Shown one piece after another: positions 18,392-28,479 of a DNA stretch of 64,000 bases; within the stretch, counting starts at the first letter, position 1, and every line of letters starts with the position of its first letter. A program made the position numbers and the translations under genes. Under the pieces are notes generated by a model, which did no database searches, was not told the DNA's origin, and saw only the letters and a program-made list of their open reading frames with translations. This DNA is from Paraburkholderia phytofirmans OLGA172 (GTDB taxonomy: Bacteria; Pseudomonadota; Gammaproteobacteria; Burkholderiales; Burkholderiaceae), in contig NZ_CP014578.1 of assembly GCF_001634365.1 (NCBI RefSeq), forward strand, positions 1,674,001 through 1,738,000. Reading direction: 5' to 3'.

Positions 18392-19696
18392 TTAAGTGCG
18401 TTTCTCGATCGGCTTCGCCTCGCGCGGCGTTTCGCCGATGAAGAGCTGACGCGGACGACCAATCTTCTGTTCCTGATCGGCGATCATCTCGTTCCATTGT
18501 GCAATCCAGCCGATGGTTCGTGCCATCGAAAAAATGCACGTGAACATCGATGTCGGAATGCCAAGAGCGCGTTGCACGATGCCAGAGTAGAAGTCGACGT
18601 TCGGGTACAGCTTTCGCGACACGAAGTATTCGTCTTCCAGCGCGATCTTTTCCAGTGCCATGGCCAGCTTGAACAGCGGGTCGTCGTGTAGTCCCAGTTC
18701 TTCCAGCACTTCGTAGCAGGTTTCACGCATCAGCTTTGCTCGCGGGTCGTAGTTCTTGTACACGCGGTGGCCGAAGCCCATGAGCTTCACGCCCGAGTTC
18801 TTGTTCTTCACCTGCTTGATGAACTCAGGAATGTTGTCGACCGAGCCGATTTCTTCCAGCATGTTCAGCGCGGCTTCGTTCGCACCACCGTGCGCCGGAC
18901 CCCACAGGCAGGCGATGCCGGCAGCGATGCACGCAAACGGATTCGCGCCCGACGAACCTGCCAGACGCACGGTGGAGGTCGAGGCGTTCTGTTCGTGGTC
19001 CGCGTGCAGGATCAGGATTCGGTCGAGCGCGCGGACTAGCACGTCATTGACCCTGTACTTCTCGCACGGGTTTGAGAACATCATGTGCATGAAGTTCGCG
19101 CTGTATGACAGTTCGTTCTTCGGATACACGAACGGCTGGCCGATGGTGTACTTGTAAGCCATTGCCACCAGCGTGGGCAGCTTCGCTATCATGCGGATTG
19201 CCGAGACTTCGCGATGCTGCGGGTTATTGATATCGAGCGAGTCGTGATAGAAGGCTGACAGCGCGCCGACTGAAGCGACCAGAATAGCCATTGGGTGCGC
19301 GTCGCGACGGAAACCACGAAAGAAGAAGTGCATCTGTTCATGCACCATAGTGTGCCGCGTCAGCGTGTTAATGAATTCCTTCTTCTGCGCGGCGTTGGGC
19401 AGTTCGCCTCTAAACAGCAAATAGCAGGTTTCGAGGAAATCAGCGTTGGTCGCCAGATCCTGAATCGCATAGCCGCGGTATAGCAGCTCGCCCTTATCCC
19501 CGTCGATGTAGGTGATCGCCGAATTGCACGCGGCTGTCGACATGAAGCCCGGGTCATACGTGAACCTGCCGGTCTGACTGTAGAGCTTTCGGATGTCGAT
19601 CACGTCCGGACCCATCGTGCCATTGTAGATTGGCAATTCGACGGCCTCGTCGCTGTCGGAAAACGTCAGCGTTGCGTGTATCTTTGAGTCGTTCAT
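18392..19696 (-). CDS. gltA: Citrate synthase
   Basis: A 434-residue type II (hexameric, Gram-negative) citrate synthase, condensing acetyl-CoA and oxaloacetate in the TCA cycle. Start chosen at MNDSK, with GGAGG at proper distance; the ATG two codons earlier abuts that site. Seen: the citrate synthase signature [15 protein letters not shown], the catalytic His in [11 protein letters not shown] and the catalytic Asp in NVDFYSG. The gene is complete, flanked by an IS remnant downstream and a DUF4148 gene upstream rather than by sdh genes. It may be an additional citrate synthase on this replicon. A scrap of a similar gene lies at 38127-38181. Confidence 0.95.
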   Translation of the reverse strand: MNDSKIHATLTFSDSDEAVELPIYNGTMGPDVIDIRKLYSQTGRFTYDPGFMSTAACNSAITYIDGDKGELLYRGYAIQDLATNADFLETCYLLFRGELPNAAQKKEFINTLTRHTMVHEQMHFFFRGFRRDAHPMAILVASVGALSAFYHDSLDINNPQHREVSAIRMIAKLPTLVAMAYKYTIGQPFVYPKNELSYSANFMHMMFSNPCEKYRVNDVLVRALDRILILHADHEQNASTSTVRLAGSSGANPFACIAAGIACLWGPAHGGANEAALNMLEEIGSVDNIPEFIKQVKNKNSGVKLMGFGHRVYKNYDPRAKLMRETCYEVLEELGLHDDPLFKLAMALEKIALEDEYFVSRKLYPNVDFYSGIVQRALGIPTSMFTCIFSMARTIGWIAQWNEMIADQEQKIGRPRQLFIGETPREAKPIEKRT

Positions 19697-19967
19697 CAAC
19701 ATCCTCCTTTCACAATCTTATTGTGCGTTTTGGGCGTGTACGGTCCAATCTTTCTTTGCCTTCTGCGCGTGCCTCGCGTTAAGCCTGCACTATAGGTTGA
19801 ACATCGTTGCGACAATGTCGGAATATTGCTTTTAAGGCAGCTCGCCCCCAACATAGGTGGCGCGCAGCGGTACTGCGCGCTCAGAGGACGATGTCGAGCG
19901 ACCGGGGGCGCGAGCGGCTGACAAACCTGGCTAGTTAGCCGCACCGAAGTAAATCGGCTTCATACCA

Positions 19968-20261
19968 TCATTGGTTGTGAGGCGCTGCTGCAGGGGAACC
20001 GGATGAAGACGGACCGCCAACCACGCCGCCACTACCGCTTGGCGTGTCGTTTTGCTCAGCAACACGAGCTTCGGCCGCTTGAATCGCCACCGGATAATTG
20101 GTCTGGTCGCCATCACCCACGTGATAGCCGACCTTTGCGAGCTGGACTAGCTCGGCGCGCACTTGCGCACGGGTGACTGGGGCGTTCGACTGCTCGGCGA
20201 ACGACGCGGCCGGGGCGGCGAGTACGGCGGCAACAACCACAGCCTGAATAACGGATTTCAT
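19968..20261 (-). CDS. DUF4148-domain small secreted protein (copy 2), probable C-terminal frameshift
   Basis: A 97-residue protein with signal peptide MKSVIQAVVVAAVLAAPAASFAE and the DUF4148 core (PVTRAQVRAELVQLAKVGY...YPVAIQAAEARVAEQND). It stops at PHNQ, but the next frame continues NDGMKPIYFGAAN to 19931, matching the terminal MKQIYRGH of copy 4. So a single-base frameshift has probably clipped the conserved tail. Function of the family is unknown; secretion is inferred from the signal peptide. Confidence 0.8.
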   Translation of the reverse strand: MKSVIQAVVVAAVLAAPAASFAEQSNAPVTRAQVRAELVQLAKVGYHVGDGDQTNYPVAIQAAEARVAEQNDTPSGSGGVVGGPSSSGSPAAAPHNQ

Positions 20262-20326
20262 AATGACTTACCTCCAGACGTTGTTTAGTCTTGCTACGAA
20301 AAACCTTGTTTGCCGCCAGTCACTAC

Positions 20327-20355
20327 AGTCTAGGTAAGTAAACCTTCAAGATTAA
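20327..20355 (-). promoter_or_regulatory. Shared DUF4148 promoter, copy 2
   Basis: On the minus strand TTAATC and TAGACT are spaced 17 bases apart with TTACTTACC in the spacer, the same arrangement as for the other three DUF4148 genes. Confidence 0.55.
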
Positions 20356-20384
20356 GAACGATGTTCGGAAGGCATTGTTGTCAA

Positions 20385-20526
20385 ACTCGTGGCAGAGATA
20401 CCCCCCCGGCGCGGTCGCAAGCGCACCTACGGCGAGCGGCTGAGCGCCAAGGCGGTAGCGCGCTTTCTGCTCACGGCGCTGTGCGCCTCGCTCTATGGTC
20501 AGGTTGCGTATCTGATGCTCAAATAA
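20385..20526 (+). pseudogene. Possible DDE transposase scrap
   Basis: The plus frame reads PPRRGRKRTYGERLSA ... SLYGQVAYLMLK then stops. The basic GRxRxYG motif followed by SLYG resembles the middle of IS701/IS4-type DDE transposases. No ends, start or catalytic residues are present. The assignment is tentative. Confidence 0.3.
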
Positions 20527-20744
20527 GAGCAATATTTCTATATGTCCCACGGTCATTTTAAGGCGACTCCATAGGTTTCAAGCTAAGCTGGGAGGTACTT
20601 TATTGCGCCTATACCGGTGGAGGATCCATGCAGGACAGGCGTTCATAAGATAGGTAAATATCGTTGACTGGTGCACCTGCTGTGGCGTCCTGGACGATGG
20701 GACGGCCTGTGTACTGAGACCCCTTATTCTGGAGAAATTCACCC

Positions 20745-21728
20745 GTGGATATGGTCAAAGCGATGTGGACATTTGTGGCTATTGTCGAGCAACAGAATTT
20801 CACCAACGCGGGACGCCGTCTTCAGGTCAGTTCAGCATGCACTTCGCGGGCGCTGGGGGAACTGGAGAAACGGCTAGGCGTGCAATTGGTACATCGCACG
20901 ACCCGATCAGTCACTGTCACCGACAACGGACAGCGCTACTATCGGTTTTGTCTGCAGTTCCTCGCTGAGATGCGTGAAGTCGAAGCGTCACTCGTCAGCG
21001 ACGATCGGTCGACAACCGGTGTCGTGCGGGTGCACATCGACAAGGCTGTGGGGATGGACAGCATGTTGCGCCATATGTCTGAATTTTCGCTCAGTAGTCC
21101 TGGATTGACCTTGGAGCTGGCGCTTAACGGTAGTTACCGGGATTCGTTCCGCAGTGGCTTTGACTGCGCGATAGTCGCAGGGGAGCTTGAACCCTCTGAT
21201 TTTCGGGCCGGTCGCATGGTTGATCTTGAGAGGGTCGTTGTCGGCGCTCCACGCTATCTAGACGGAGCGCGGGCTATCTACAAGCCTGCAGACATTACTT
21301 CCATGCGTACCGTTGAGCTGTCCAGCGCACTCGTAAATGGTTGCATCAACTGGTCGTTCGAGAGGGACCGGAGGCGTGAAACCGTAAGTAGCCGTTGTTG
21401 CATGTCTGTGGACGACCCCGAAGCTTTGCTTCAGGCGGCGCGCTATGGCGCTGGCGTTGCACGCTTGTCGCGGCAGGCGGTGTGTTATGACATTGAGGCG
21501 GGTACGCTGCTGGAATTACTGCCTTCGTACCGCATCCCATCGACTCCCGTATGGGTTCTCTACCGTTACGAACGCTTCCAGCCCACGCGCGTCTCAATCT
21601 TTATAGAATGGTTGCGTAAACAGCTTGAAGAGGAGAGGGGCGTGTCGCGCTCACCCGCAACGTCCGATCGCCTCCGCCCGCGTGGTCGTCCGTCAATTGC
21701 GGCAAGGTGCGTGCAAGATGCCATCTGA
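20745..21728 (+). CDS. LysR-family transcriptional regulator
   Basis: A 327-residue LysR-type regulator. N-terminal winged HTH: MWTFVAIVEQQNFTNAGRRLQVSSACTSRALGELEKRLGVQLVHRTTRSVTVTDNG. The substrate-binding domain begins near residue 90 (GVVRVHIDKAVGMDSML), of the CrgA-like subgroup. A C-terminal extension after RKQLEEE (about 35 residues, Arg/Pro-rich) is longer than usual and may reflect loss of the original stop codon. It precedes an AEC transporter gene in the same orientation (150-base gap), possibly its target. Confidence 0.9.
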   Translation: MDMVKAMWTFVAIVEQQNFTNAGRRLQVSSACTSRALGELEKRLGVQLVHRTTRSVTVTDNGQRYYRFCLQFLAEMREVEASLVSDDRSTTGVVRVHIDKAVGMDSMLRHMSEFSLSSPGLTLELALNGSYRDSFRSGFDCAIVAGELEPSDFRAGRMVDLERVVVGAPRYLDGARAIYKPADITSMRTVELSSALVNGCINWSFERDRRRETVSSRCCMSVDDPEALLQAARYGAGVARLSRQAVCYDIEAGTLLELLPSYRIPSTPVWVLYRYERFQPTRVSIFIEWLRKQLEEERGVSRSPATSDRLRPRGRPSIAARCVQDAI

Positions 21729-21878
21729 CATCACGCAAGGCGTTCCCCAAGAGGTTCGGTCGGCAATCCGCTAACTGACCCCTCATCTGTTGCGTGATCG
21801 CGAAGCTCGAACCGTCCGTCAGGAAAACCGGATCAGTAGCAACGCCGTTTAACCCGGCGAGAAGACGGGAGCATTCCT

Positions 21879-22823
21879 TTGGTCGATACCATTCTCAATG
21901 GGCTGCTGCCGGTGGCATTCGTCATCATGCTCGGCTGGCTAGCAGGCCGAATCGGCCTTTTGAAGCACACCGATGCCGACGTGCTTGCGACACTGGTGAT
22001 CCGTTTCGCGCTGCCGTTTGCGCTGTTCGAAGGGGCGGTCAAGACGTCGCCGGACAAGCTGAACAATGTGGCATTCGCGCTCTGTTTGACGCTCGGGCTG
22101 ATGGGAACCTATGTGACCGTGCTCGTCGTTGGCCGGGTCGTGTTCAGGCATGATTTGCGCACCGCCGCCATGCAAGCGCTGGTCTGCGCCTTTCCAGACA
22201 TGGCGTACTTCGGCGCGCCCATTCTGGCTGCAGTGTTTGGGCCAGTGGGATTCCTGGCGGTGCTGATTGGCAATCTCATCACCAGTATCTTCATGCTGCC
22301 GCTAACCATCGTCCTGACGCATCTCGGTGGTACGGGCGAGATTGAGAGCGGCTGGCAGGATGTACCGCATATTTTGGGGCTGAGCGTCGCGCGCGCTGTC
22401 ATCAATCCAATTGTCTGGCTGCCGATTTTGGGCATGGCGCTGAGCTTCAGCCGCATAACACTGGCGATGCCGGTGCTCATGTCGGTCGGCCTGATAGCGA
22501 AGGCCGCCGGCGGGACCTCGCTGTTTGCGCTTGGACTTATGCTCTATGGCGAGCGCTTCATGATCAACGCCAACGTGCTGACCAATCTCGGGCTGAAGAG
22601 CTCTCTGCAGCCGGCGTTGATGGCACTCGGCGTACTGTTCGGCGTAGCTGGCAGTCCCGCGCACCAGGCGATTATTACGGGTGCCGTGCCGACCGCTACA
22701 GCGGCGGCCATGTTCGCACTCGAGACCAAAACGTATGCAGCTAACGCGACTGCGACGATCTTGCTTAGTACGATTCTTTGCGTCGCAACCGAAGGAATGC
22801 TCATCGCATTCTTTTCCAGGTAG
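21879..22823 (+). CDS. AEC-family transporter (auxin efflux carrier type)
   Basis: A 314-residue integral membrane protein with about ten hydrophobic segments and the AEC two-half layout: N-terminal LPVAFVIMLGWLAGRIGLL, middle MAYFGAPILAAVFGPVG, C-terminal LQPALMALGVLFGV..AIITGAVPTATAAAMFA. Start is TTG at 21879 with GGGAGC upstream; no ATG lies near the expected N terminus. The family exports or exchanges small organic acids (malonate, malate) or auxin. The substrate is unknown here. Confidence 0.88.
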   Translation: MVDTILNGLLPVAFVIMLGWLAGRIGLLKHTDADVLATLVIRFALPFALFEGAVKTSPDKLNNVAFALCLTLGLMGTYVTVLVVGRVVFRHDLRTAAMQALVCAFPDMAYFGAPILAAVFGPVGFLAVLIGNLITSIFMLPLTIVLTHLGGTGEIESGWQDVPHILGLSVARAVINPIVWLPILGMALSFSRITLAMPVLMSVGLIAKAAGGTSLFALGLMLYGERFMINANVLTNLGLKSSLQPALMALGVLFGVAGSPAHQAIITGAVPTATAAAMFALETKTYAANATATILLSTILCVATEGMLIAFFSR

Positions 22824-22863
22824 TGTCCGTCGAATTCTTGTCTCAAGCACTGTAAATGACGAC

Positions 22864-22891
22864 CTCCGTTGAGGCGCTAGCCTTAACGGAG
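22864..22891 (+). terminator. Hairpin downstream of the AEC gene
   Basis: A 12-bp stem (CTCCGTTGAGGC / GCCTTAACGGAG, one G-U pair) with a GCTA loop lies 40 bases after the stop codon. No uridine tract follows. Confidence 0.5.
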
Positions 22892-23360
22892 AGGCGTGTG
22901 TCGAGTCCATTGTCGAGAGCAATCGCTCCTGTATGCGCTACGCGTAGCACTGTCGCGATACTTCAGCAATCTTGCGAAAATAGTTCAGTTGACTGCATGA
23001 TATAACGTCAGATGGGGACAAACCCGGAACCTGGAAAGAGGCCCGCTAAGGGGCTGCTCCATCGCATTCGTCGCTCGTGTTGCCGGCATCATATGTGGTG
23101 CTGACACCATGAGAACGTCTCCGGCGACAGATCGCGACACATCGTTTTCAGCGCGCGATCGCGGCTGCGATAGCGGAGGATAACGGTAGGCGTGGCACGC
23201 CGCAGGCAAATGCTCTTGTGGCCGCACTTCGCTGCCAGCATCAGCGTACCCGGATCGATAGCACTTCGCGACAACTGCGTGGCTGACAGAAAGGCTGTGC
23301 CTGACGCTTAACCTGTCCAACGGAGAGCCGCAACGTGCTGGTCACCAACAAGGATGCGCC
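22892..23360. other. Intergenic region upstream of the efflux operon
   Basis: 470 bases with no recognised gene. A 12-bp palindrome GCTACGCGTAGC lies at 22937-22948. The promoter of the ytcA-mdtNOP-like operon should be here; no specific promoter could be assigned. Confidence 0.4.
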
Positions 23361-23618
23361 ATGAGGACGTTCGGAGCAGCAGCCTTCGCCGGGATGCTAA
23401 CGACAGGTTGTTCCAATGCGCCGTCCGTCAATCTTCTCGGAGCCTACTTTCCAGACTGGCTCTTCTGTATCGTCGTGGCCGTATTGCTTACGGTCGCCTT
23501 TCGTCTGGTGCTTCAGCGACTCAACTATGAGCGGTGGCTCGGTGCGCCCGCAGTGTTCTATCTGGCTCTTGTCACGTTTCTTTCGCTCGCGGCGTGGTTG
23601 AGCTTCTTTCAGCATTGA
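23361..23618 (+). CDS. YtcA-family small lipoprotein
   Basis: An 85-residue protein with a lipobox LTTGC (Cys17), followed by the YtcA-family segment SNAPSVNLLGAYFPDWLFC and two membrane segments. AAGGA precedes the ATG. It heads an operon with membrane-fusion, FUSC and outer-membrane-factor genes (15-base gap to the next), the same order as ytcA-mdtNOP in enterics. The family's role is unproven; it is thought to accompany MdtNOP-type efflux pumps. Confidence 0.8.
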   Translation: MRTFGAAAFAGMLTTGCSNAPSVNLLGAYFPDWLFCIVVAVLLTVAFRLVLQRLNYERWLGAPAVFYLALVTFLSLAAWLSFFQH

Positions 23619-23633
23619 GCATCAAGGTATGCC

Positions 23634-24692
23634 ATGACGACAAGCGCGAGCAAAACACGGAAGAAGACATGGCCGGCAATCGTCCTCTCGGTCGTGACTG
23701 TGCTGCTTCTCATATTCGTGATCTGGCAACTTGATCGCGCGCCGCACACGGACGACGCGTATGCGTATGCCGATACGATCGATGTCGTTCCCGAGGTCAA
23801 TGGGCGCATTGTCGAACTCGCGGTTCGCGACAATCAGGCGGTCAAGCAGGGCGACCTGCTGTTTCAAATCGACCCACGTCCCTATGAGGATGCTCTGATT
23901 CGCGGACGGGCGTCGCTTGTCGCGCTCGACCGGCAGATCGCGCTGACTCAGCGCACCGTCAATGCCCAGCAGTACAACGCCGAGTCCGTGCGGGCCGCAG
24001 TCGAGCGCGCTCGGGCGGCCGCCACGCAGGCAGCCGACACGCTGCGTCGCACCGAGCCGTTGTTGCCACAAGGGTACGTATCTGTCGAGGATGTCGACCG
24101 CGCCCGGACCGCCCAGCGCGCGACTCAAGCCGAACTGACGGCTGCGCAGCTCCAGGCCCAACAAGCCGCCGCCGCGGTCAGCGGCGCAGACGCACTGGTC
24201 GCGCAGCGTGCGGTCATCGCGGCTGAAATTTCTCTCGCAGAACTTAACCTCGAGTTCGCCACAGTGCGCGCGCCCTTCGACGGCCGCGTCGTCTCTCTGA
24301 AAACGTCGACCGGGCAATTCGCTTCCGCACTCAAGCCCGTGTTCACGCTGATCGACACACGCCATTGGTATGTCGTGGCGAATTTTCGCGAGACCGAACT
24401 GAAGAATATTCGCGTCGGCACACCGGCTACGGTCTACCTGATGAGCGATACCGGGCGGCGCTTTCGCGGGACCGTCGACTCGATCAGCTATGGCGTGCTG
24501 CCCGAGGACGGCGGTCTTGCTTTGCCGGGTGGACTGCCGCGCATCCAGCGCAGCATCAACTGGGTGCACGTGTCTCAACGGTTTCCGGTCAAGATCAGGG
24601 TCGACAATCCCGACCCCGAGCTGTTCCGCATCGGTACCTCTGCCGTCGCTGTGTTGCAGCCCGAGCGCAGCACCGGTGCGGACAGCCGTTAG
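23634..24692 (+). CDS. mdtN: HlyD-family membrane fusion protein (MdtN-like)
   Basis: A 352-residue periplasmic adaptor. One N-terminal membrane anchor (VLSVVTVLLLIFVIWQL), the biotinyl-lipoyl-like hammerhead split around VPEVNGRIVELAVRDNQAVKQGDLLFQIDP and FATVRAPFDGRVV, and a long alpha-helical hairpin between, rich in Ala/Gln. It should link the FUSC inner-membrane pump to the outer membrane channel encoded just downstream. AAGG upstream of the ATG; 9 bases before the next gene. Symbol by operon analogy. Confidence 0.9.
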   Translation: MTTSASKTRKKTWPAIVLSVVTVLLLIFVIWQLDRAPHTDDAYAYADTIDVVPEVNGRIVELAVRDNQAVKQGDLLFQIDPRPYEDALIRGRASLVALDRQIALTQRTVNAQQYNAESVRAAVERARAAATQAADTLRRTEPLLPQGYVSVEDVDRARTAQRATQAELTAAQLQAQQAAAAVSGADALVAQRAVIAAEISLAELNLEFATVRAPFDGRVVSLKTSTGQFASALKPVFTLIDTRHWYVVANFRETELKNIRVGTPATVYLMSDTGRRFRGTVDSISYGVLPEDGGLALPGGLPRIQRSINWVHVSQRFPVKIRVDNPDPELFRIGTSAVAVLQPERSTGADSR

Positions 24693-24701
24693 GGAACGGG
24701 C

Positions 24702-26849
24702 ATGAGCGCCGCCGACTATCTTCCAGAAAGCCTACTCCTCGCCGGACGGTATCTTCGTGCGGAACTCACTTCGTATCCGGGGCGTATCAACGTTGTGCTC
24801 CGCTGCGTGCTGACAAGTGCGCTGGTCATCGTGATTTCGATGACGCTGCAGGTGCCATTGCTTGCACTGTCATTGATCGTCGTCTTTTATGTCACCCAGT
24901 CGAACGTCGTGATTACGCGCCTCATCGGGATAATGTTCATGGTGGGATCAACGCTGGCAATCAGCAGCGCGATCCTTCTGCTGAAGTTCACCTTCGACTA
25001 TCCGATGATACGGATCATCGTCGCCAGCGCACTGTTTTTCTGCAGTGTGTATCTGATTCGTATTACGAAGATCGGCATCGTCTTTTTCATTGTTGCAATT
25101 GTCATCATCTATGTGCAGAGCTTCGTCGACGTAACGGACGATGCGGAACTGCTGACCCGCTCGGTGCTTTGGGTGTGGGTCGCGGTGAACTATGCGATCG
25201 TGCTAACGCTGCTGATCAACACGCTGTTATTGCCCGCTGAACCACGGCATCAACTGAAAGAGGAAATTCACCGGCAGTTGGCGGCTATCGATGCGCGTCT
25301 GGCCTGGCTGATAGACGGCGGTGAAAAACCAGCGCCGATCCCGCCGGCCACTTTTCAGCAAGGTGTGCTGACGCTGCAAAAGCTGCTTCGCTTTGCCGTC
25401 ATGCGCGATGCCCAATACCGCGCCAACGAAGCCCATCAGCTTGCCTGCATAGCCACGGTGTCGCGTCTTTATCGTGCCGCAGGCGAGTTGCCGGTCACGT
25501 TGTTATCCCGGCCGGCCACACCGGTCGGCATGCTGCGCGAGCTACGTGAAAACTGTCGGATACTGGGCGATGCAATAGTTGCCGAGCGACCGTTTCATAC
25601 GCTACCGGGATCAATACCGGGGCAGGGCGCCACTGTTTTCGCTATCGCCCAGCTCGACGAGATGCAAAGGGCGTTAGAAGCATTCAGCAATCTTGGCGTC
25701 CGTGCGACATCGCCTGATGCGCCCAAGGTGAAAGAGCCGATGATCGCGCTGGACGCATTCAATAATCCTGTCTATGTCCGCTTTGCCTTGAAGACGCTGT
25801 TCGCCGTTCTGATCTGCTACATTTTTTACAACGCTGCCGATTGGCAAGGCATACATACTATTATGCTGACCTGCCTGATTATGGCGTTGCCCAGTCTCGG
25901 TGCTTCGGCCCAGCGCGGCATGCTGCGCGTCGGCGGCGCGCTGGTCGGCAGTGCAATTGCGTTGTTCATGGTGGTGTTCGTCATTCCGCATCTCGACGAT
26001 ATCGTCGGTCTGCTCTTGATGTCCCTGCCTGTCATCGCCCTTGGGTCGTGGATCTCGGCGGGTTCGGAGCGCAGTAGCTACGCAGGAATTCAGATCATGT
26101 TCACGTTCACGTTCGCGCTCGCGTTGCTCGAACATTTCCGGCCGTCCACGAATCTGACGGAAATACGTGATCGCATGGTCGGGATTTTGCTGGGCGTAGG
26201 CGTATCGACACTGATCCAGATGGCGATCTGGCCGGAAGGCGAAGGCGACGCGCTTCGTCTAAAACTGGCGGACATGTTGCGCGTCGTCGCTGTGCTGCTG
26301 CGCCCGCATCCTGACGATATGGCGGCTCCTGACCACCTGTCGTACGCCCAACAGCACTTGCGGGGCTGGGCCGCACTGGCCGATTGCGAGAGCGTGCTGG
26401 CGCGCGTTGCACTGGAGCCCGGTTGGCACGAAGGCGAGGATGAACATATGACCCTGCGTGCACAGGCCGTGCTAGCGCAGGGCCGTGAAATTATGTTGGC
26501 CGGTAACGCTTTCCATATTGAGGTGAGTGCTCAGGCCGCCCGGTTGAGCAACGAAGTGCGCGAGGCCGCGCGAGTTGTTCAGGAACGTGCGGCAGCCGAG
26601 CTCAACCGCTATGCAGACGACCTGGTGTCAAGTCCGCCTGCCGCACTCGCGCCGCAGCGGATTGCCCTGGACGTGCTTGAGGGTAACGTCTCGACCGGCG
26701 TCGACGACGATCTGGCAGAACGCGAGTGGGCTTCCGCTTTGATTCTCAGGGCTGGGCGGAATCTGGTACGGCAACTGACGGGATTGCCGGAGTGGCACGT
26801 CCCGGAACCCGTTTCCGTCGGGGTGCACAAATCTCATGAGCATGAATGA
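24702..26849 (+). CDS. mdtO: FUSC-family inner-membrane efflux protein (MdtO-like)
   Basis: A 715-residue protein with two blocks of transmembrane helices (about residues 25-175 and 360-510), each followed by a helical cytoplasmic domain, the layout of FUSC/MdtO proteins. The second block carries KTLFAVLICYIFYNAADWQGIHTIMLTCLIMALPSLGAS. Family members export aromatic acids, dyes or sulfa drugs with a fusion protein and channel. It overlaps the next gene by 14 bases, so translation is probably coupled. The actual substrate is not known. Confidence 0.9.
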   Translation: MSAADYLPESLLLAGRYLRAELTSYPGRINVVLRCVLTSALVIVISMTLQVPLLALSLIVVFYVTQSNVVITRLIGIMFMVGSTLAISSAILLLKFTFDYPMIRIIVASALFFCSVYLIRITKIGIVFFIVAIVIIYVQSFVDVTDDAELLTRSVLWVWVAVNYAIVLTLLINTLLLPAEPRHQLKEEIHRQLAAIDARLAWLIDGGEKPAPIPPATFQQGVLTLQKLLRFAVMRDAQYRANEAHQLACIATVSRLYRAAGELPVTLLSRPATPVGMLRELRENCRILGDAIVAERPFHTLPGSIPGQGATVFAIAQLDEMQRALEAFSNLGVRATSPDAPKVKEPMIALDAFNNPVYVRFALKTLFAVLICYIFYNAADWQGIHTIMLTCLIMALPSLGASAQRGMLRVGGALVGSAIALFMVVFVIPHLDDIVGLLLMSLPVIALGSWISAGSERSSYAGIQIMFTFTFALALLEHFRPSTNLTEIRDRMVGILLGVGVSTLIQMAIWPEGEGDALRLKLADMLRVVAVLLRPHPDDMAAPDHLSYAQQHLRGWAALADCESVLARVALEPGWHEGEDEHMTLRAQAVLAQGREIMLAGNAFHIEVSAQAARLSNEVREAARVVQERAAAELNRYADDLVSSPPAALAPQRIALDVLEGNVSTGVDDDLAEREWASALILRAGRNLVRQLTGLPEWHVPEPVSVGVHKSHEHE

Positions 26850-28305
26850 AATCAGGCGTATCACAGCGTCTTCATTCGTCCGGCGAACCGGGTTGGCTGC
26901 GCTGCTTGTCTGCGGCGTGGCTGGCTGCGCGCTGATCCATGAGAACGGCACGCCGTTCGCGGAAATTCGACCCGAACAGATCCGCCTTGCCGAGGCAATC
27001 CATCTGGCCCGCGACCGGTGGCCTTCGGCGTGTTGGTGGACTCGCTATGGCGATCAGCAGCTTAGTGCTCTGATCGAGCGCGCGTTGGCCGATTCGCCAA
27101 CCATGGTGATTGCCCGCACGCGGGTGTCGCAGGCGAAATCGGACGTGCAATTGGCTAACGCAGGGTCCAATTTGCAGGTGGCGGCCATCGGTGCGCTCGA
27201 TCGGGAGCGTGTGTCGGCGAGCGGATTTCTTGGCGCGTACTCGACGACGCAGCCGTTGATCGGCGCCACCGGCCCGTGGTACACCGAGGGGATCGTTGGA
27301 CTCGGCGCCAGCCTCGATATCGACCTTTGGGGCAAGCAACGTGCTCAGGTGGCCGCGTCGATCGGCGTGCAGAATGCGCGCCTCGCCGAGGAATCTGCAG
27401 TCGAGCTTGAAATTTCGACCGATGTCGCCCAGCTATACTACGGCATTCAGACCACGTACCAACTGATCAATTTGCTGGAGCAATCGCAACAGGTCGCCGC
27501 GTTCGCGATGGAAACACACAACGCGCGAGCGGCCCGTGGCCTCGAGGCGCAGACGCTAACCGAAGAGGCGCGGGCGCAGCAACTCGCGATCGAACGACAG
27601 ATCGTCGCCGCACAAGGGAAGATCAAACAGCTTCGCGAAGCATTGCGGGCGCTGCTCGGCGTCGGTCCGGACGATTTGCGGGACATTGAGCCACTGCCGC
27701 TTCCGCAGTCCGAGGCAAGCTTGCCGGCCACACTGTCCTATGAGTTGCTTGCGCGGCGTCCTGATCTGCAGGCGATGCGGTGGTACGTGCAATCCTCTTT
27801 TGACCGGATCGACGCGGCCAAGGCTGCGTTCTTTCCAACCTTCGATATCAAAGGATTTTTCGGCGTCAACGCGCTGCATCTTGCTGATCTATTCACCCAC
27901 GCGAGTCAGCAGATCAACCTGATTCCAGGCCTGTATCTGCCGATCTTCGACGGCGGCCGTCTCAACGCAAATCTCAGTGCTGTGCGCACAGCAAGCAATA
28001 CGTTGATTGCCCAATACAACCAGGCCGTCCTCAATGCGGTGCGCGACGTAGCGATAACTGGAAGCCACCTGCAGGATCTCGATACTGAGGCGGAGCTGCA
28101 AACCCAAAAGGTGCAGGCCGTTGCGTTCGTGAGGGACAGCATGGAAGCACACTATCGTCGAGGACTCGCCAGCCGGTCCGCGGCGATGGCGGCCCGTCAA
28201 CCGGTGATTGTCGAACAGGTCGCGCTGCTTGAGATCGATGGGCAAAAATTGAGTCAGGAAATCGCGCTGGTGAAGGCACTCGGCGGCGGCTACCGCACTG
28301 ATTGA
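26836..28305 (+). CDS. mdtP: Outer membrane efflux lipoprotein (NodT/MdtP-like)
   Basis: A 489-residue outer-membrane factor of the TolC/OprM class. Lipoprotein signal with lipobox VAGC after a short hydrophobic stretch. The duplicated OEP repeat is seen in IGLGASLDIDLWGKQRAQVAAS and, in the second half, LYLPIFDGGRLNANLSAVR, with the ARRPDLQAMR motif between. It forms the outer-membrane exit duct for the pump of the two preceding genes. Last gene of the operon; the next gene lies 175 bases away on the other strand. Confidence 0.92.
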   Translation: MSMNEIRRITASSFVRRTGLAALLVCGVAGCALIHENGTPFAEIRPEQIRLAEAIHLARDRWPSACWWTRYGDQQLSALIERALADSPTMVIARTRVSQAKSDVQLANAGSNLQVAAIGALDRERVSASGFLGAYSTTQPLIGATGPWYTEGIVGLGASLDIDLWGKQRAQVAASIGVQNARLAEESAVELEISTDVAQLYYGIQTTYQLINLLEQSQQVAAFAMETHNARAARGLEAQTLTEEARAQQLAIERQIVAAQGKIKQLREALRALLGVGPDDLRDIEPLPLPQSEASLPATLSYELLARRPDLQAMRWYVQSSFDRIDAAKAAFFPTFDIKGFFGVNALHLADLFTHASQQINLIPGLYLPIFDGGRLNANLSAVRTASNTLIAQYNQAVLNAVRDVAITGSHLQDLDTEAELQTQKVQAVAFVRDSMEAHYRRGLASRSAAMAARQPVIVEQVALLEIDGQKLSQEIALVKALGGGYRTD

Positions 28306-28479
28306 TCACGGCATTCGCCACCGCGCAGCCGTACCGCGCCTACCTGTCGCCTACCTGCGTCGCTTACCGCCGTGCCGAAGAGCAGTAACGTGCTGGTTAA
28401 GAACCGCGTCGCCATATGCAGGGAACGCCCGAGCGTCTCCGGGGCGGTCCCAGTGTGAATCACCACTATCGCCTTATCG

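Noticed and set aside
23622..24578. A 318-codon minus-strand frame
   Set aside because: It is the mirror of the HlyD-family gene at 23634-24692; no domain or ribosome site.
24365..25240. A 291-codon plus-strand frame overlapping the fusion protein and FUSC genes
   Set aside because: It is out of frame with two clear efflux genes whose frames and start sites are good; composition is that of a shadow frame.
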